Source: GCA-958296115 sp965222445
GTDB taxonomy: Bacteria > Chloroflexota > Dehalococcoidia > Lucifugimonadales > CAJWER01
DNA: 64,000 bases
Direction of reading: 5' to 3'
Assembly (NCBI GenBank): GCA_965222445.1
Contig: CBDCTY010000002.1
Span: 2,108,001 to 2,172,000, forward strand
Numbering within the stretch: position 1 is the stretch's first letter; each line of letters begins with the position of its first letter. Below, piece by piece: positions 49,571-58,890 of the stretch. The notes beneath the pieces are model-generated. The model made no database searches, was not told where the DNA came from, and worked only from the letters and a program-made list of their open reading frames with translations. A program made the translations under genes and the position numbers.

Positions 49571-50388
49571 CGCCCCGGAGCAGGCGCGTCAGTACATGGA
49601 GAGCCTGGGGCTGACTGAGGCTGTCGAGGTGCTCGACGGCAGACTGGACGCGGCCGCCAGTAAGCAGATGCCGTACCCCGACATGCTGGCGGACCTGCTG
49701 GGTATCGAGGTGGCGGCCCGCAGAGAGCGGTATCTGACCACCAGGACGCGGATGGCCCACCTGCCCTTCCGGCGTACCCTGGAGCAGTTCGACTTCGCCT
49801 TCCAGCCCTCCATTGACGAGAGACAGGTCAGGGAGCTGGCCTCCCTGGCCTTCGTTGCCGAGGCGACCAATCTGCTGCTGTTGGCCCCTCCGGGAGCAAG
49901 ACACACCTGGCAGTGGCCCTGGCCCTGCGGTCCATCGAGAACGGGTACGGGGCCTACTTCGTGCGGGCCTACGACCTGATGGAGGACCTGAGGAAAGCCC
50001 GTGCCGAGCACCGGCTGGACCGACGCATGAGGGTCTACCTGGCGCCGAAGGTGCTCATCGTCGACGAGTTCGGCATCTGGCCCTACGATCGTGACGCCGC
50101 CACCGCCTTCTTCAGCCTCGTCTCGGCAAGGTACGAGAGGGGGTAGCATCATCCTCACATCCAACAAGGGCTTCGCAGAGTGGGGAGAACTACTCGGAGA
50201 CACCATGATCGCCACCGCCATCCTCGAATCGGCTGCTGCACCACAGCCACGTGCTCAACATCCGCGGCGAAAGCTACAGGCTCAGGGACAAACGACAGGC
50301 AGGTCTGCTGACCTCACACCGACTGCTCAATCCATCATCGGAGGAAACCCAAAACACGAAATCACAGCCAGGGGTGGGTCAATACTAA
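49566..50388 (+). pseudogene. istB: IS21-family helper ATPase IstB, frameshifted
   Basis: Pieces: RTLEQFDFAFQPSIDERQVREL, LLLLAPPGA with the P-loop damaged by a small deletion, then HLAVALALRSIENGYGAYF in another frame, APKVLIVDEFG (Walker B), SIILTSNKGFAEWGELLGD, and NIRGESYRLRD at the end. Three frame changes can be placed near 49900, 50140 and 50230; the last is one extra A before CGGCTGCTGC. Ends at TAA 50386-50388. Terminal IS21-like sequence follows to about 50430. Confidence 0.85.
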
Positions 50389-50453
50389 CCCGGCGATAGT
50401 GGGTCAAATCTGATCCGGCGTTGACACAGGACTAGCATTGCAACTGGTACTAA

Positions 50454-50553
50454 TACCAATTCATTTTGAGTGCGCCGTAAAGCCGTCATTCCCGCGAAGG
50501 CGGGAACCCACTCCCTGGCCGCACATATACGGCGGCATCACGGTGACTTGGTA
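50454..50553 (+). mobile_element. MITE copy 14 (short core)
   Basis: 100 bp with matching TAA at 50451-50453 and 50554-50556. Lies just outside the IS21 relic. Confidence 0.92.
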
Positions 50554-50589
50554 TAAGGTTGGGCAAGTCCATCTGCGACAACCTAAATC

Positions 50590-50612
50590 CCCCACCTAAA
50601 CGTGTGGGGGAG
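50590..50612 (+). repeat. Hairpin at the start of the IS1380 region
   Basis: TCCCCCAC and GTGGGGGA pair around an 8-base loop. Could be an IS terminal structure or terminator; no T-run follows. Confidence 0.5.
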
Positions 50613-50807
50613 ACTTTCGGTGGCATGGAGCATGTGTTTAGGTCCTATCAACGGGTATGAGCTCAGTCTGGGGGCCGTCGGTTGGCGCTTGCTGGTTGGT
50701 GGCGACGATCTCAGGCCGCATAGGGCCGTTCTCAGGCTGAAGAACGCATGGCTCAGCCTGAGCGACTTGGCTGAGTCGCCTTAGCCCTCTGGTCTAAGCA
50801 AGATCGT

Positions 50808-52267
50808 CTATGCTCGGGACGACTCGGCGGCCAGGGCCGCTATTCTCCGCCGCGCCCTGAGCAACAGACCGTATGTGGGATGGTCTCTGGCCAAGCGGAT
50901 GATCAACCTTCTGGCCCGCTGCACCACTCGGCCCGGTAGGGCGATCAGGGCGAAGCGGACTGCTTTGAGACGCTTGCTCGCCCACTCTCCGCCCAATACC
51001 AGACGCTTCATCGCAGAGCTCAGATTGAAAGCCAGCACCACTATGGCCCACCATGCCGCGTTGACCCCGAACAGCCTCGAGGGCAGCCTGCCTCCCGCCA
51101 AGTCACTGTTGAGAACGCCATGGACCTCCTCGCCCTTGCCGCATCTCTGCCTCGACCACCAGATCAACTCATCTCCCGCAAGGGTCCGGTTGGTCACCAC
51201 TCCGAAGACCTTGTGCCAGCCGCTCGACAGATTCATCGCGGGGAACGGCAGCTCCAGATGCTCCTCCATTCCCGGCAGCGGCGGCCTGCTCAGCGGCTCC
51301 CTGCTAGCGATGAACCGGTACTTGCTGTGGCCTATCCAGTTGGGTACGAAGTTCACTTCCACCACATCTGACCTGTATCCACCCGATATTCGCCCACACT
51401 CCGATACAGGACGTGCCACCCTTCCTGTCCAACCTCTAACACCGCACGCTTGAACTCCGGGGTTACATCAACGCCTACCGCGAACTCGATCACTCCGAAG
51501 CGCTCGTGTCTGCCCTCGGCGCAGTACCTCAGCAACTCCTGCTCATACCCGGCCGTGTCTGACCTCAGCATCACCTTGTCCACCCCACAAGGCAGATGGC
51601 CCAGCGCTTCCTTCAATACTCGCAACTGCTGATGGCTTGCGGTCACGTTGCCGTCTCGGAACTCCGAGTGGACTACCAGATCGGCTTCGGCCCAGTACGT
51701 CGTGAGCGGCTGGCAGGCCTTGTGCTTCATGTAGCTGTAGAGCGCTTCCTGTTTCTGCGTCTCCACCAGCGTCGCGTCCGTGTCCAGCGTGGCTTGGCTA
51801 TGCGGCGAACGTCTCTGTACGAAGCTCACCAGATCGGCGTTCACCTTCCTCAGCCCCTTCAGGGCTTCGTTGGCAGCAGGTATGAACGCTCTGTGCACTT
51901 CACGCCCAGACTCCTCGCCTACGTCGTGGAACCTCTCCAGATACCGGAACACCGTCGTCTCTGACGGCACACTCCGCAGACGCTCAACTCGCCATCTCTC
52001 TTCCAACGCTCTACGCTCTCTGGGACGCATCCCGTAGGTCTCGACCTCTCGAAGCACCCTGCTGACCCCCTCATCCTTCTCCAAAACATCCAGGTCGACC
52101 ACTGACTCCCTACCTGCCAGGTTCAGAAGCGCCAGCGAGGTGATCATCTGACTATCGGTCCAGCCCTGACCACCTTGCCTCAGGCCCACGTGCCGCTCCA
52201 CCGATGATCTCAACCCCGCTGTGTGCGCCAACTCCACGTACACTGCCAGGCCCGACAGCGCTGTCAT
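50808..52267 (-). pseudogene. IS1380-family transposase, frameshifted
   Basis: DDE transposase in two frames. The N-terminal 304 residues (to 51353) carry LALLNLAGRESVVDLDVLEKDEG, ATLDTDATLVET (first D), YWAEADLVVHSEFRDGN and KVMLRSDTAGY (second D). The C-terminal part (51419-50808) carries NWIGHSKYRF, GVLNSDLAGGRLPS and NAAWWAIVVLAFNLSSAMKRL. The frame changes between about 51360 and 51420. All core positions are present, so one indel separates it from an intact protein. Confidence 0.85.
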
Positions 52268-52511
52268 GCCCGTCGAGCTCTTCTCCTCCTCGTACTGGAA
52301 CGGTAGGACCCTTGCTTCATAATAGGTGCACCTCGTTGGTGATCGTTTTGTCTGTTCACCAAAACATCGTAGCCCGCATCGCGTCGAGCTCCAACGAGGT
52401 CTTCCTTCTATTTAGATGGGGAATCGGGGCCAGCAAACATATGAGCCATACTGGGGCATGGGTGGTAGACTCTCTTACAGCACATCCGGAGAGACCCCAG
52501 GAGGCGAAACA

Positions 52512-53264
52512 ATGCACCTGGCACGATTTCTGTGGCGAAACCGCGTCCGTTGGGGCGTCATCGAGGGAGAGGGCGTGAGGAGGATCAGCGGCGACCTTTA
52601 CCGGGACGCCCGTCCCGGGGCCTACCTGGGACCACTCGCGGAGGCGCGGCTGCTCGCGCCCTTGGAGCGGACAAACAAGGTCATCGGCATAGCCGCCAAC
52701 TACGGCGAGAAGGACGACCGGGACGGCCCTGGCATATTCATGAAGCAGCCGGGCACCAACATCGCCCACCTCGACCCCATCCTCTACCCCCGAACCTGCC
52801 TGTCGGTGATCCACGAGGCCGAGGTCGGGATCGTCATGGGCAGGGCCGCCCGGCACGTCAGCGCCGAGAACGCGTTGGACTACGTCTTGGGCCACACCTG
52901 CGCCAACGACGTCAGCGCCGTCGAGATGACGGTGAGCGACATCGGGCGCGGCGGGACGATGCGCTGGAAGCAATTCGACACGTTCTGCCCCCTGGGTCCC
53001 GTGATCGCCACCGGACTGGACGGGGACAACCTGCGAGTCCAGTGCAGGGTCAACGACTGCACGGACGTGGACGACAACAGCAGCGGAATGATCTTCGGGG
53101 TGGCAGAGCTGGTCAGCTGGGTGTCCGAGGTGATGGTCCTCTACCCGGGCGACATAATATGCAGCGGCTGCCCGTCCTCGGGCGAGATCAAGGTCGGTGA
53201 CACCGTCGAGGTCGAGATCGAAGGAATAGGCACGCTCCGGAACCCGGTCGTGGCCGACCGGTGA
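52512..53264 (+). CDS. Fumarylacetoacetate hydrolase (FAH) family protein
   Basis: 250 residues. FAH-family hydrolases, hydratases and decarboxylases cleave or decarboxylate diketo acids in aromatic catabolism. IFMKQPGTNIAH, the metal motif HEAEVGIVMGR, the GHTCANDVSA segment and RWKQFDTFCPLGPV are family hallmarks; LYPGDIICSGCPSS replaces the usual GDVIATGTP near the C-terminus. Start at 52512 preceded by CAGGAGG; the longer upstream frame is spurious. Stands beside the IS1380 relic. Confidence 0.88.
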   Translation: MHLARFLWRNRVRWGVIEGEGVRRISGDLYRDARPGAYLGPLAEARLLAPLERTNKVIGIAANYGEKDDRDGPGIFMKQPGTNIAHLDPILYPRTCLSVIHEAEVGIVMGRAARHVSAENALDYVLGHTCANDVSAVEMTVSDIGRGGTMRWKQFDTFCPLGPVIATGLDGDNLRVQCRVNDCTDVDDNSSGMIFGVAELVSWVSEVMVLYPGDIICSGCPSSGEIKVGDTVEVEIEGIGTLRNPVVADR

Positions 53265-53291
53265 CCGGGATCGCCCGGAGAATGGCCGCGT

Positions 53292-53972
53292 CTAGGGCAG
53301 GCGGCGTGAGACCATCCTAAGCCTGTCCGCCACCGTGAAGTAGGGCTCCATCTTCCGCACGAACTCGGACACCGTGCTCTCGACCGTCGCGTCGCTGGTG
53401 TCCAGAGTGATCTTGTTGGCGATCTGGGACGCCTCGTACTCCTCCTCGAACCTGCGAAGGATGTACTCCACGTCGCCCTCGCGCAGGACGCCGTTCCTGT
53501 GGGGGCTCTCCTCCATGCGCCGGGCGATCACCTCGGGGGACGCCTTTACCAGCACCAGCACCGTCTCAGGCTCGAAGCTGACGATCAGGTGCTCTATCTT
53601 CCTTGCCACGTCCCTCCGGTCGAACTGCTCTCCCGGACCGCCATAGCCGAAGTAGCGTGGTCCGTAGATGCCGTCGTCCACGTGCATGCCGATCACCAGC
53701 TTGTCCGCGGCGTCTCCCGAAGAGCTCTGACGGGGCGCGTGGTAGTAGAGGTTGTGCCTCTGGACGTTGTCCTTCAGCCACGGGCTGAGGGACAGGAACT
53801 GCCGTTACTCCTCCTCCGATATGTTCGCCGGGTGACCCACGGTGTACGGAATCTTCCAGTGGTCGTGAATCAGCCGCATACGGCTGCCCATAGCCAAAGC
53901 CATCCAGTCGTCGATGGCGTGGGCCAGGGTGGTCGTCCCGGCGTACTCGCATCCTATGATGAGCAACTGCAT
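53292..53972 (-). pseudogene. P-loop kinase/ATPase-like gene with in-frame stop
   Basis: The ATG at 53972 starts MQLLIIGCEYAGTTTLAHAI, a GxxxxGTT P-loop. After ISEEE a TAA at 53805-53807 interrupts, but the same frame continues without another stop: RQFLSLSPWLKDNVQRHNLYY, KLVIGMHVDDGIYGPRYFGYG, EPETVLVLVKASPEVIARRM and SRRLP at 53292. The context suggests CAA (Gln) mutated to TAA. A nucleotide-kinase-like fold with about 226 codons is likely. Function unknown. Confidence 0.75.
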
Positions 53973-54092
53973 ATCGTTCACCCCCAATGCTGCTGAGGCC
54001 TTCACGCTTCCGGCGATTCTACCATCCCCACGCCAACAGGCACAGAAGCAGACGCTGTCTTGCCCGAAGCCGTTATCTCCCCTTGGTATCCC

Positions 54093-54830
54093 CTACCGCG
54101 CGGTTCTACTTCCCGTCGCGAAATTGGCCCAGGCCTGCATCAGTTCGCGCCGCTTCGCGAAATAGTCCGTCCGGAGATAGGCCCGGACCGTCGCGCTTCC
54201 CTCTAGGTGCGCCAGCGCGTGCTCGACGACTTCGGCAGGGAAGTCCGTCTTCTCTGCGGCCCAGACGCGGAAGGTCGTACGGAAGCCGTGCGTGGTCGTC
54301 TCAAACTTCCGGCGGAGTAGCTGGCGGAGACGGTCTTGGGAAATCATTTCCTTGCCGCTGCGGTCTGGAAAGACCAGGTTGTCGGGGAAGATTCCCCACC
54401 TCAAGCACGATTCCCTATGAGCTCGCCTCAGCACGTCCAGGGCCGCCGTAGACAACGGGACAAGGTGCTCGCGTCCGTTCTTCATGCGGTCTGCCGGAAT
54501 CGTCCACGTGGCCTTGTCAAAGTCGACCTCAGCCCACAGTGCGCCTCTGACCTCGGCGGTCCGCGCTGCCGTCAAGATGAGAAACTCCAACGCCAGCCGT
54601 TTGGACTCGTAGGACTCGGAGTTACGAACGTACTCCAACACCTCTCCGACCTCAGAGTAGTGAACGGCGTCATGGTGTTTGACCGCCTTGCGCTGGCGAC
54701 CCAATCGGGTCAGGGCCCAGAGAATGGCGTCGTCGTCTGTGTAGCCTTTGCTTCTGGCGAAATTGAAGATGGCCTGCATGTTCCGTTGGACCTTCGGGCG
54801 GTCTCCGCCTTCGTGTGACTTTTGTCTCAC
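54093..54830 (-). pseudogene. Tyrosine recombinase (integrase), N-terminus lost
   Basis: 245 codons covering core-binding and catalytic domains of a phage-type integrase: ILTAARTAEVRGALW (first Arg), THGFRTTFRVWA (H-x-x-R), HALAH and AYLRTDYFAKR with the nucleophilic tyrosine. The usual N-terminal arm-binding domain (about 150 residues) is missing; upstream codons run into a TGA about 30 bases before. The GTG at 54830 is only the first possible start. The remnant may mark a former genomic island; no tRNA target site is seen nearby. Confidence 0.8.
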
Positions 54831-55205
54831 ATTTTCTACCTGCGGCTCGGCTCATGCCTGCGGAGCCACCCCGCCCCAATGACACTGAGAAGCTTCAACG
54901 GCCTCTCAGGCCACCCTGGCCACGTTAAAGGACTCATCGACGAACCACAGCCCCTGGTACTTTTCCAGAACTCGCGAAGTCACATCTATGTAGTCGCCTC
55001 TATGTAGTCGCCCTGGCTCATCGCTGGCCTGAGCCGTTCGTCATCCATCTGAGCGACATACCAATCAGCCAGTCCGTGTCGAGATACTTACACTCTTCAA
55101 CGAGACCAACCGGTCTCTTGCCGAGCTGGGCGGCTGGGCCAACGGTCCCTCTCGTATCCTGACCCTGTACCTGGCCTGGACGTAGCCACATCCGAGCCGT
55201 TCTAA
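54831..55205. other. Gene-free region upstream of the integrase remnant
   Basis: 375 bp. No open frame with natural composition; contains a short direct repeat TATGTAGTCGCC at about 54988-55012 (two units). Nothing else recognised. Confidence 0.45.
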
Positions 55206-55328
55206 TACCAAGTCACCGTGATGCCGCCGTATATGTGTGGCCAGGAGTGGATTCCCGCCCCGTATCGAGTACGGGGCAGGCTCTTCGCGGGAATGACGGC
55301 TTTACGGTGCGCTCAAAATGGATTGGTA
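55206..55328 (-). mobile_element. MITE copy 15 (long core), inverted
   Basis: 123 bp, TAA at 55203-55205 and 55329-55331; opposite orientation to copies 1-14. Confidence 0.9.
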
Positions 55329-55331
55329 TAA

Positions 55332-55455
55332 TACCAAGTCACCGTGATGCCGCCGTATATGTGCGGCCAGGGAGTGGGTCCCCGCCCCGTATCGAGTACG
55401 GGGCAGGCTCTTCGCGGGAATGACGGCTTTACGGCGCGCTCAAAATGAATTGGTA
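55332..55455 (-). mobile_element. MITE copy 16 (long core), inverted
   Basis: 124 bp, TAA shared with copy 15 and TAA at 55456-55458. Ends 26 bp from the sulfatase stop. Confidence 0.9.
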
Positions 55456-55481
55456 TAATACGCGCAGCAGCACAAGGAAAT

Positions 55482-57077
55482 TCATCTAAGTGCCGGTATG
55501 GGCGCGGTGTCGCACGTACGCTCTTGCCAGGCTCGGAGGCGTGCGGCAAGATCTCGGACCCGGTCGCGCTGGGTCGGGTCGTCGAAGCGATTAGTCATCT
55601 CGTAGGGGTCGGCGTTCAGGTCGTAGAGTTCGGCACGGTCGCCGGGTACCAAGTTCAGCTTCCAGCCGTCGCCGGAGACGATGGTCCGTCCTGGCGCAAG
55701 GCAGATCTCCCGAAGCCGCTCTCGCGGCAGCAGCCCACTGTCCCATCCGATCGTCCGGTTGTTGGGCCCGTTCCACTGGATGACGACGTCGTTCCCCTCC
55801 AGAGTCCGACCTCCTCTAAGCACCGGCGCTAGGCTCTCGCCCTCTAGCTCGGGAGGAATCGGCTGGCCCAGCAGGTCCAGCAAGGTAGGGACCAAGTCGA
55901 TCTGGCTCACCGGACCACTGAGGAGCTCTTGGTCTTTACTCAGCCATGGGACGTGGATGATAAGAGGCACCTTCGCCGACTCCTCGTACATGGTGTTCTT
56001 GTGCAGCATGTAATGGTCGCCCAGCATGTCACCGTGCTCGCTGGTGAAGACCACGATCGTGTTCTCCGCCTGGCCGCTTTCCTCCAGGGCCTCTAGGATC
56101 ATCCCTACACCTTGGTCGACGAGCGTGACGCTTCCGAAGTAGCGTGCGCGGACCTCGCGCCAGGCAGCCTCCGCGCTGAAGTCCAGCGGGTCGCGCACGT
56201 TGCCGTGTCTAGCGCCGCTGGCATAGTACTCCGCCCTTGTCCGGTGGAGGAAGGACGCGCTCTCCGCCGGCTTCTTGAGGAACGCGGGCCCGGTTGCCAG
56301 ATTGTCGCGTGGATAGAGGTCGTCTGGGGTCTCGCCGTACTCGTGCGGGTCTAGGAAGTTGACGTAGAGGACGAAGGGCCGGTCCGCGTTCTCCTTGATA
56401 AAGCGGGACGCCTCTCGACCCAGCCAGATCGACTTCTTGTGCTCCATCGGCAACCTGGCCGCCATCGGCCGTCCGAAGACCGGGGCGCCGCCTATCTCCT
56501 CGTCAGGCTCGTAGCCGAGGGACAGCAGATGGTGGTAGTAGTCGCTGAACCGCTCCAGGTACTTCCCTTCCGTGAACCATCTGCGGTAGGTGTCCTCCAT
56601 GCTCACCCACCGCTCGAAGCCGTGTTGGGGCACGACCTCGTCCCCGAGGTGCCACTTGCCGTAGTAGCCGCACCGGTAGTCTGGCGATACCATCTCGGCA
56701 ATGGTCTTTGTCTCAGGCTTGAGGGGTATGTTGTTCTCGGTGCAGCCGTTAGTGTGAGGATAGAGCCCCGTCATAATGGAGGAGCGGGCGGGAGTGCACA
56801 CCGGCTGGGTGACGTAGGACCGCTCGAAGACGAAGCTGCGCCGGGCCAGTCCATTGAGGTTAGGCGCCTGGACGACGGTGTTGCCGTAACACTCCAGGGT
56901 GTCGGCCCGCTGCTCGTCGGTGAAGAGGACAGGGCCTTTCCATTGTTGAGATAGGGTCGTACCTTGCCGTTCGGCCTGAGCTTGTCGAAGGCCCCAATTG
57001 TGGTTCGACAGGCTCACCACGAACGGACTTTGGAAAGGCCCTGTGAAGAGGAACAGCAGGTTGCGTTTTCGGTCCAC
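55482..57077 (-). CDS. Sulfatase (arylsulfatase type) carrying an in-frame insertion
   Basis: 531 codons, formylglycine-dependent sulfate ester hydrolase. Active-site motif VCTPARSSIMTGLYPH (Cys converted to formylglycine); later YYGKWHLGD, NFLDPHEY, and TSEHGDMLGDH metal ligands; the C-terminal tail ends with ELYDLNADPYEMTNRFDD. GTG start at 57077 with GTAGGAG upstream. The normal family start FLFTDEQRADTLECYG, which holds metal-binding residues, is split after LFT by a 41-codon in-frame insertion (see 56930-57042), so activity is doubtful. Cytosolic, no signal peptide. Confidence 0.88.
   Translation of the reverse strand: MDRKRNLLFLFTGPFQSPFVVSLSNHNWGLRQAQAERQGTTLSQQWKGPVLFTDEQRADTLECYGNTVVQAPNLNGLARRSFVFERSYVTQPVCTPARSSIMTGLYPHTNGCTENNIPLKPETKTIAEMVSPDYRCGYYGKWHLGDEVVPQHGFERWVSMEDTYRRWFTEGKYLERFSDYYHHLLSLGYEPDEEIGGAPVFGRPMAARLPMEHKKSIWLGREASRFIKENADRPFVLYVNFLDPHEYGETPDDLYPRDNLATGPAFLKKPAESASFLHRTRAEYYASGARHGNVRDPLDFSAEAAWREVRARYFGSVTLVDQGVGMILEALEESGQAENTIVVFTSEHGDMLGDHYMLHKNTMYEESAKVPLIIHVPWLSKDQELLSGPVSQIDLVPTLLDLLGQPIPPELEGESLAPVLRGGRTLEGNDVVIQWNGPNNRTIGWDSGLLPRERLREICLAPGRTIVSGDGWKLNLVPGDRAELYDLNADPYEMTNRFDDPTQRDRVRDLAARLRAWQERTCDTAPIPALR
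56930..57042. mobile_element. Short palindromic element inserted in the sulfatase
   Basis: 12-bp perfect inverted ends AGGGCCTTTCCA (56931-56942) and TGGAAAGGCCCT (57031-57042), flanked by 10-bp direct repeats GTGAAGAGGA (56920-56929 and 57043-57052). The interior carries opposed TTCGACAAGCTCA-type repeats. Insert plus one duplication is 123 bp, keeping the sulfatase frame. Confidence 0.88.
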
Positions 57078-57148
57078 GTGTGCTCCTACTTTCTGCCGTA
57101 CTAGCCCACGGGCTGGAGCCAGAGAACACGAACAGGATGCGGAGTTTT

Positions 57149-57305
57149 CAGTCTCCGTCGGGTAACGGCGCGGTGCCGCTGGTACGCTCCTGCCAGGCTC
57201 GGAGGCGGTCCTGGTGGTCCGGGTCGTCGAAAAGGTTGACCTGCTCGTAGGGGTCGGAGTTCAGGTCGTAGAGCTCGCACTGGCCCTCGGCCGATAGGTT
57301 CTGCT
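57149..57305 (-). pseudogene. C-terminal remnant of a second sulfatase
   Basis: Reads NLSAEGQCELYDLNSDPYEQ, VNLFDDPDHQDRLRAWQERT and stops, closely matching the end of the sulfatase at 55482-57077. The rest of the paralogue is gone. Suggests an ancestral tandem pair. Confidence 0.8.
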
Positions 57306-57890
57306 ATTTGTGGTATCCGTCCATAGTGCGTGTCGATTGCTTCGCAAGTGCGATGTTGCCTCTTTTTCCGTGATACGTACCCAGGCGGTGGGAGCGCTGA
57401 CGACCTTGCGACATCGGGAAGACTGGCCGCTCATACGAGCCGCGCAGCCGGTCCGGCGACGGGACGTGGGCGCGCAGGCCCCGGCCATGTCCGGCATTGA
57501 CAACAGTACCAGTCTCTCCATCGTATCACGCCACCACCAGATATGAGCGACCAAGGTAACTGTTCAGGATTGATGAGACGGATGTGCCTGCTTCGATTTG
57601 GCAGACTGTCCAACGCGTAGCGGCGTCCCTTGTGGACGCCCGATCCCAACCAGGGCAACCACAAGGGTTTGCCCCTACGAACTATGTCCACCAGGCTTCG
57701 TGAGATCTTCTCGACCAGCAGTGTCACCAATAGAGTAGCTGTACTCAGATCCCCTGAAGACTGAACAGTTACCCGCGGCCCGGGGGGCAGTATCCCGTTG
57801 CGTGTATACTCTCACTGGCAGGCTGGGGAGAATGTTCATGGTTCGACGGGCCTGCCACGAACGGGTACCCACAGAATCATTGAGCCGCAT
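57306..57890. other. Intergenic region with a palindromic repeat
   Basis: 585 bp with no gene. 57616-57679 is a short element with CGTAG...CTACG ends and internal inverted CCCTTGTGG/CCACAAGGG segments, a REP-like type distinct from the MITEs. Confidence 0.6.
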
Positions 57891-57907
57891 CGATGGGGGG
57901 GGCAGGG

Positions 57908-58829
57908 ATGACGCAAGAGCGTGTTGCATACGTAAACGGCGAGATCGTGCCGGAGAGCGAGGCCTCGGTCTCGATCAGCGACCGGGGATTCATAATGGGC
58001 GACGCCGTTTTCGATACGACCCGCACGTTCGGGCACGAGATTTTCAGGCTAGACGAGCACCTCGACAGGCTGTACGAATCGCTGAGGTGGATGCGCATCG
58101 ATCCGCAGATGACGAAGGACGAGATGGCCGACCTGACGATGGAGGTCCTCGAACGCAACCTTCCGACGATCGAGGAGCACGACGACACGTGGGTGACGCA
58201 GCGGGTCACCCGCGGGCTGAGGCTGGCAGGCGGCGACATCCAGGCCGCTGCCGACCGTCCCACGATCATCATCGAGTGCTTCCCGATCCCGTTCAAGGAA
58301 CGCGCGCACTACTACCGGAACGGTATGCCCATCATCACTCCGTCCGTTCGGCGCACGCCTCCCGACGCCATGAGTCCCCGGGCGAAGACGCACAACTACA
58401 TCAACCTCGTCCAGGCCGACTATGGAGGCGCGCGCGCAAGATCCGAACGCCTACGCCTTGCTGCTTGACGTGAACGGCAACCTCTGCGAGGGCAACGGCA
58501 GCAACATCTTCGTCGTCAAGGACGGGGCGGTCCGCACGCCCAGGAGCCAGTTCGTGCTCGGCGGCATCAGCCGGGAGACGACGATGGACCTGGCCCATGA
58601 GCTTGGGATCGAGACGACCGAGGAAGACATCGACGTGTTCGACGCCTACACGGCGGACGAAGTCTTCGTAACCTCGACGAGCCTGTGCATCTGTCCCGTC
58701 TCGACCTTCAACGGCGCACCGGTCGGCGACGGCGCGGTGCCCGGCCCAGTGACCGACCGCCTGCAGAGTGCTTACAGCGGCCTCGTGGGGGTCGACATAG
58801 TGGCACAGTACACGCGCTGGCTGGAGTGA
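57908..58829 (+). pseudogene. Class IV aminotransferase (branched-chain/D-amino-acid type), one frameshift
   Basis: PLP enzyme moving amino groups between amino and keto acids. First part (57908-58425): RVAYVNGEIVPESEASVSIS, DRGFIMGDAVFDTTR, RLDEHLDRLYES, and RAKTHNYINLVQAD with the PLP lysine. Second part (58422-58829) in another frame: EARAQDPNAYALLLDVNGNL, EGNGSNIFVVKD, GISRETTMDLA and VFVTSTSLCICPV. One extra base (GACTATGGAG where GACATGGAG is expected) near 58416 separates them. About 306 codons when joined, the normal family length. Start at 57908 is chosen for the family N-terminus; 57893 is also possible. Confidence 0.87.
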
Positions 58830-58890
58830 ACCAGTTCTGTGACCTACCTGCCGACAGCCTGACTCCAATGCAGCGCCGGCGGCGTGCCCA

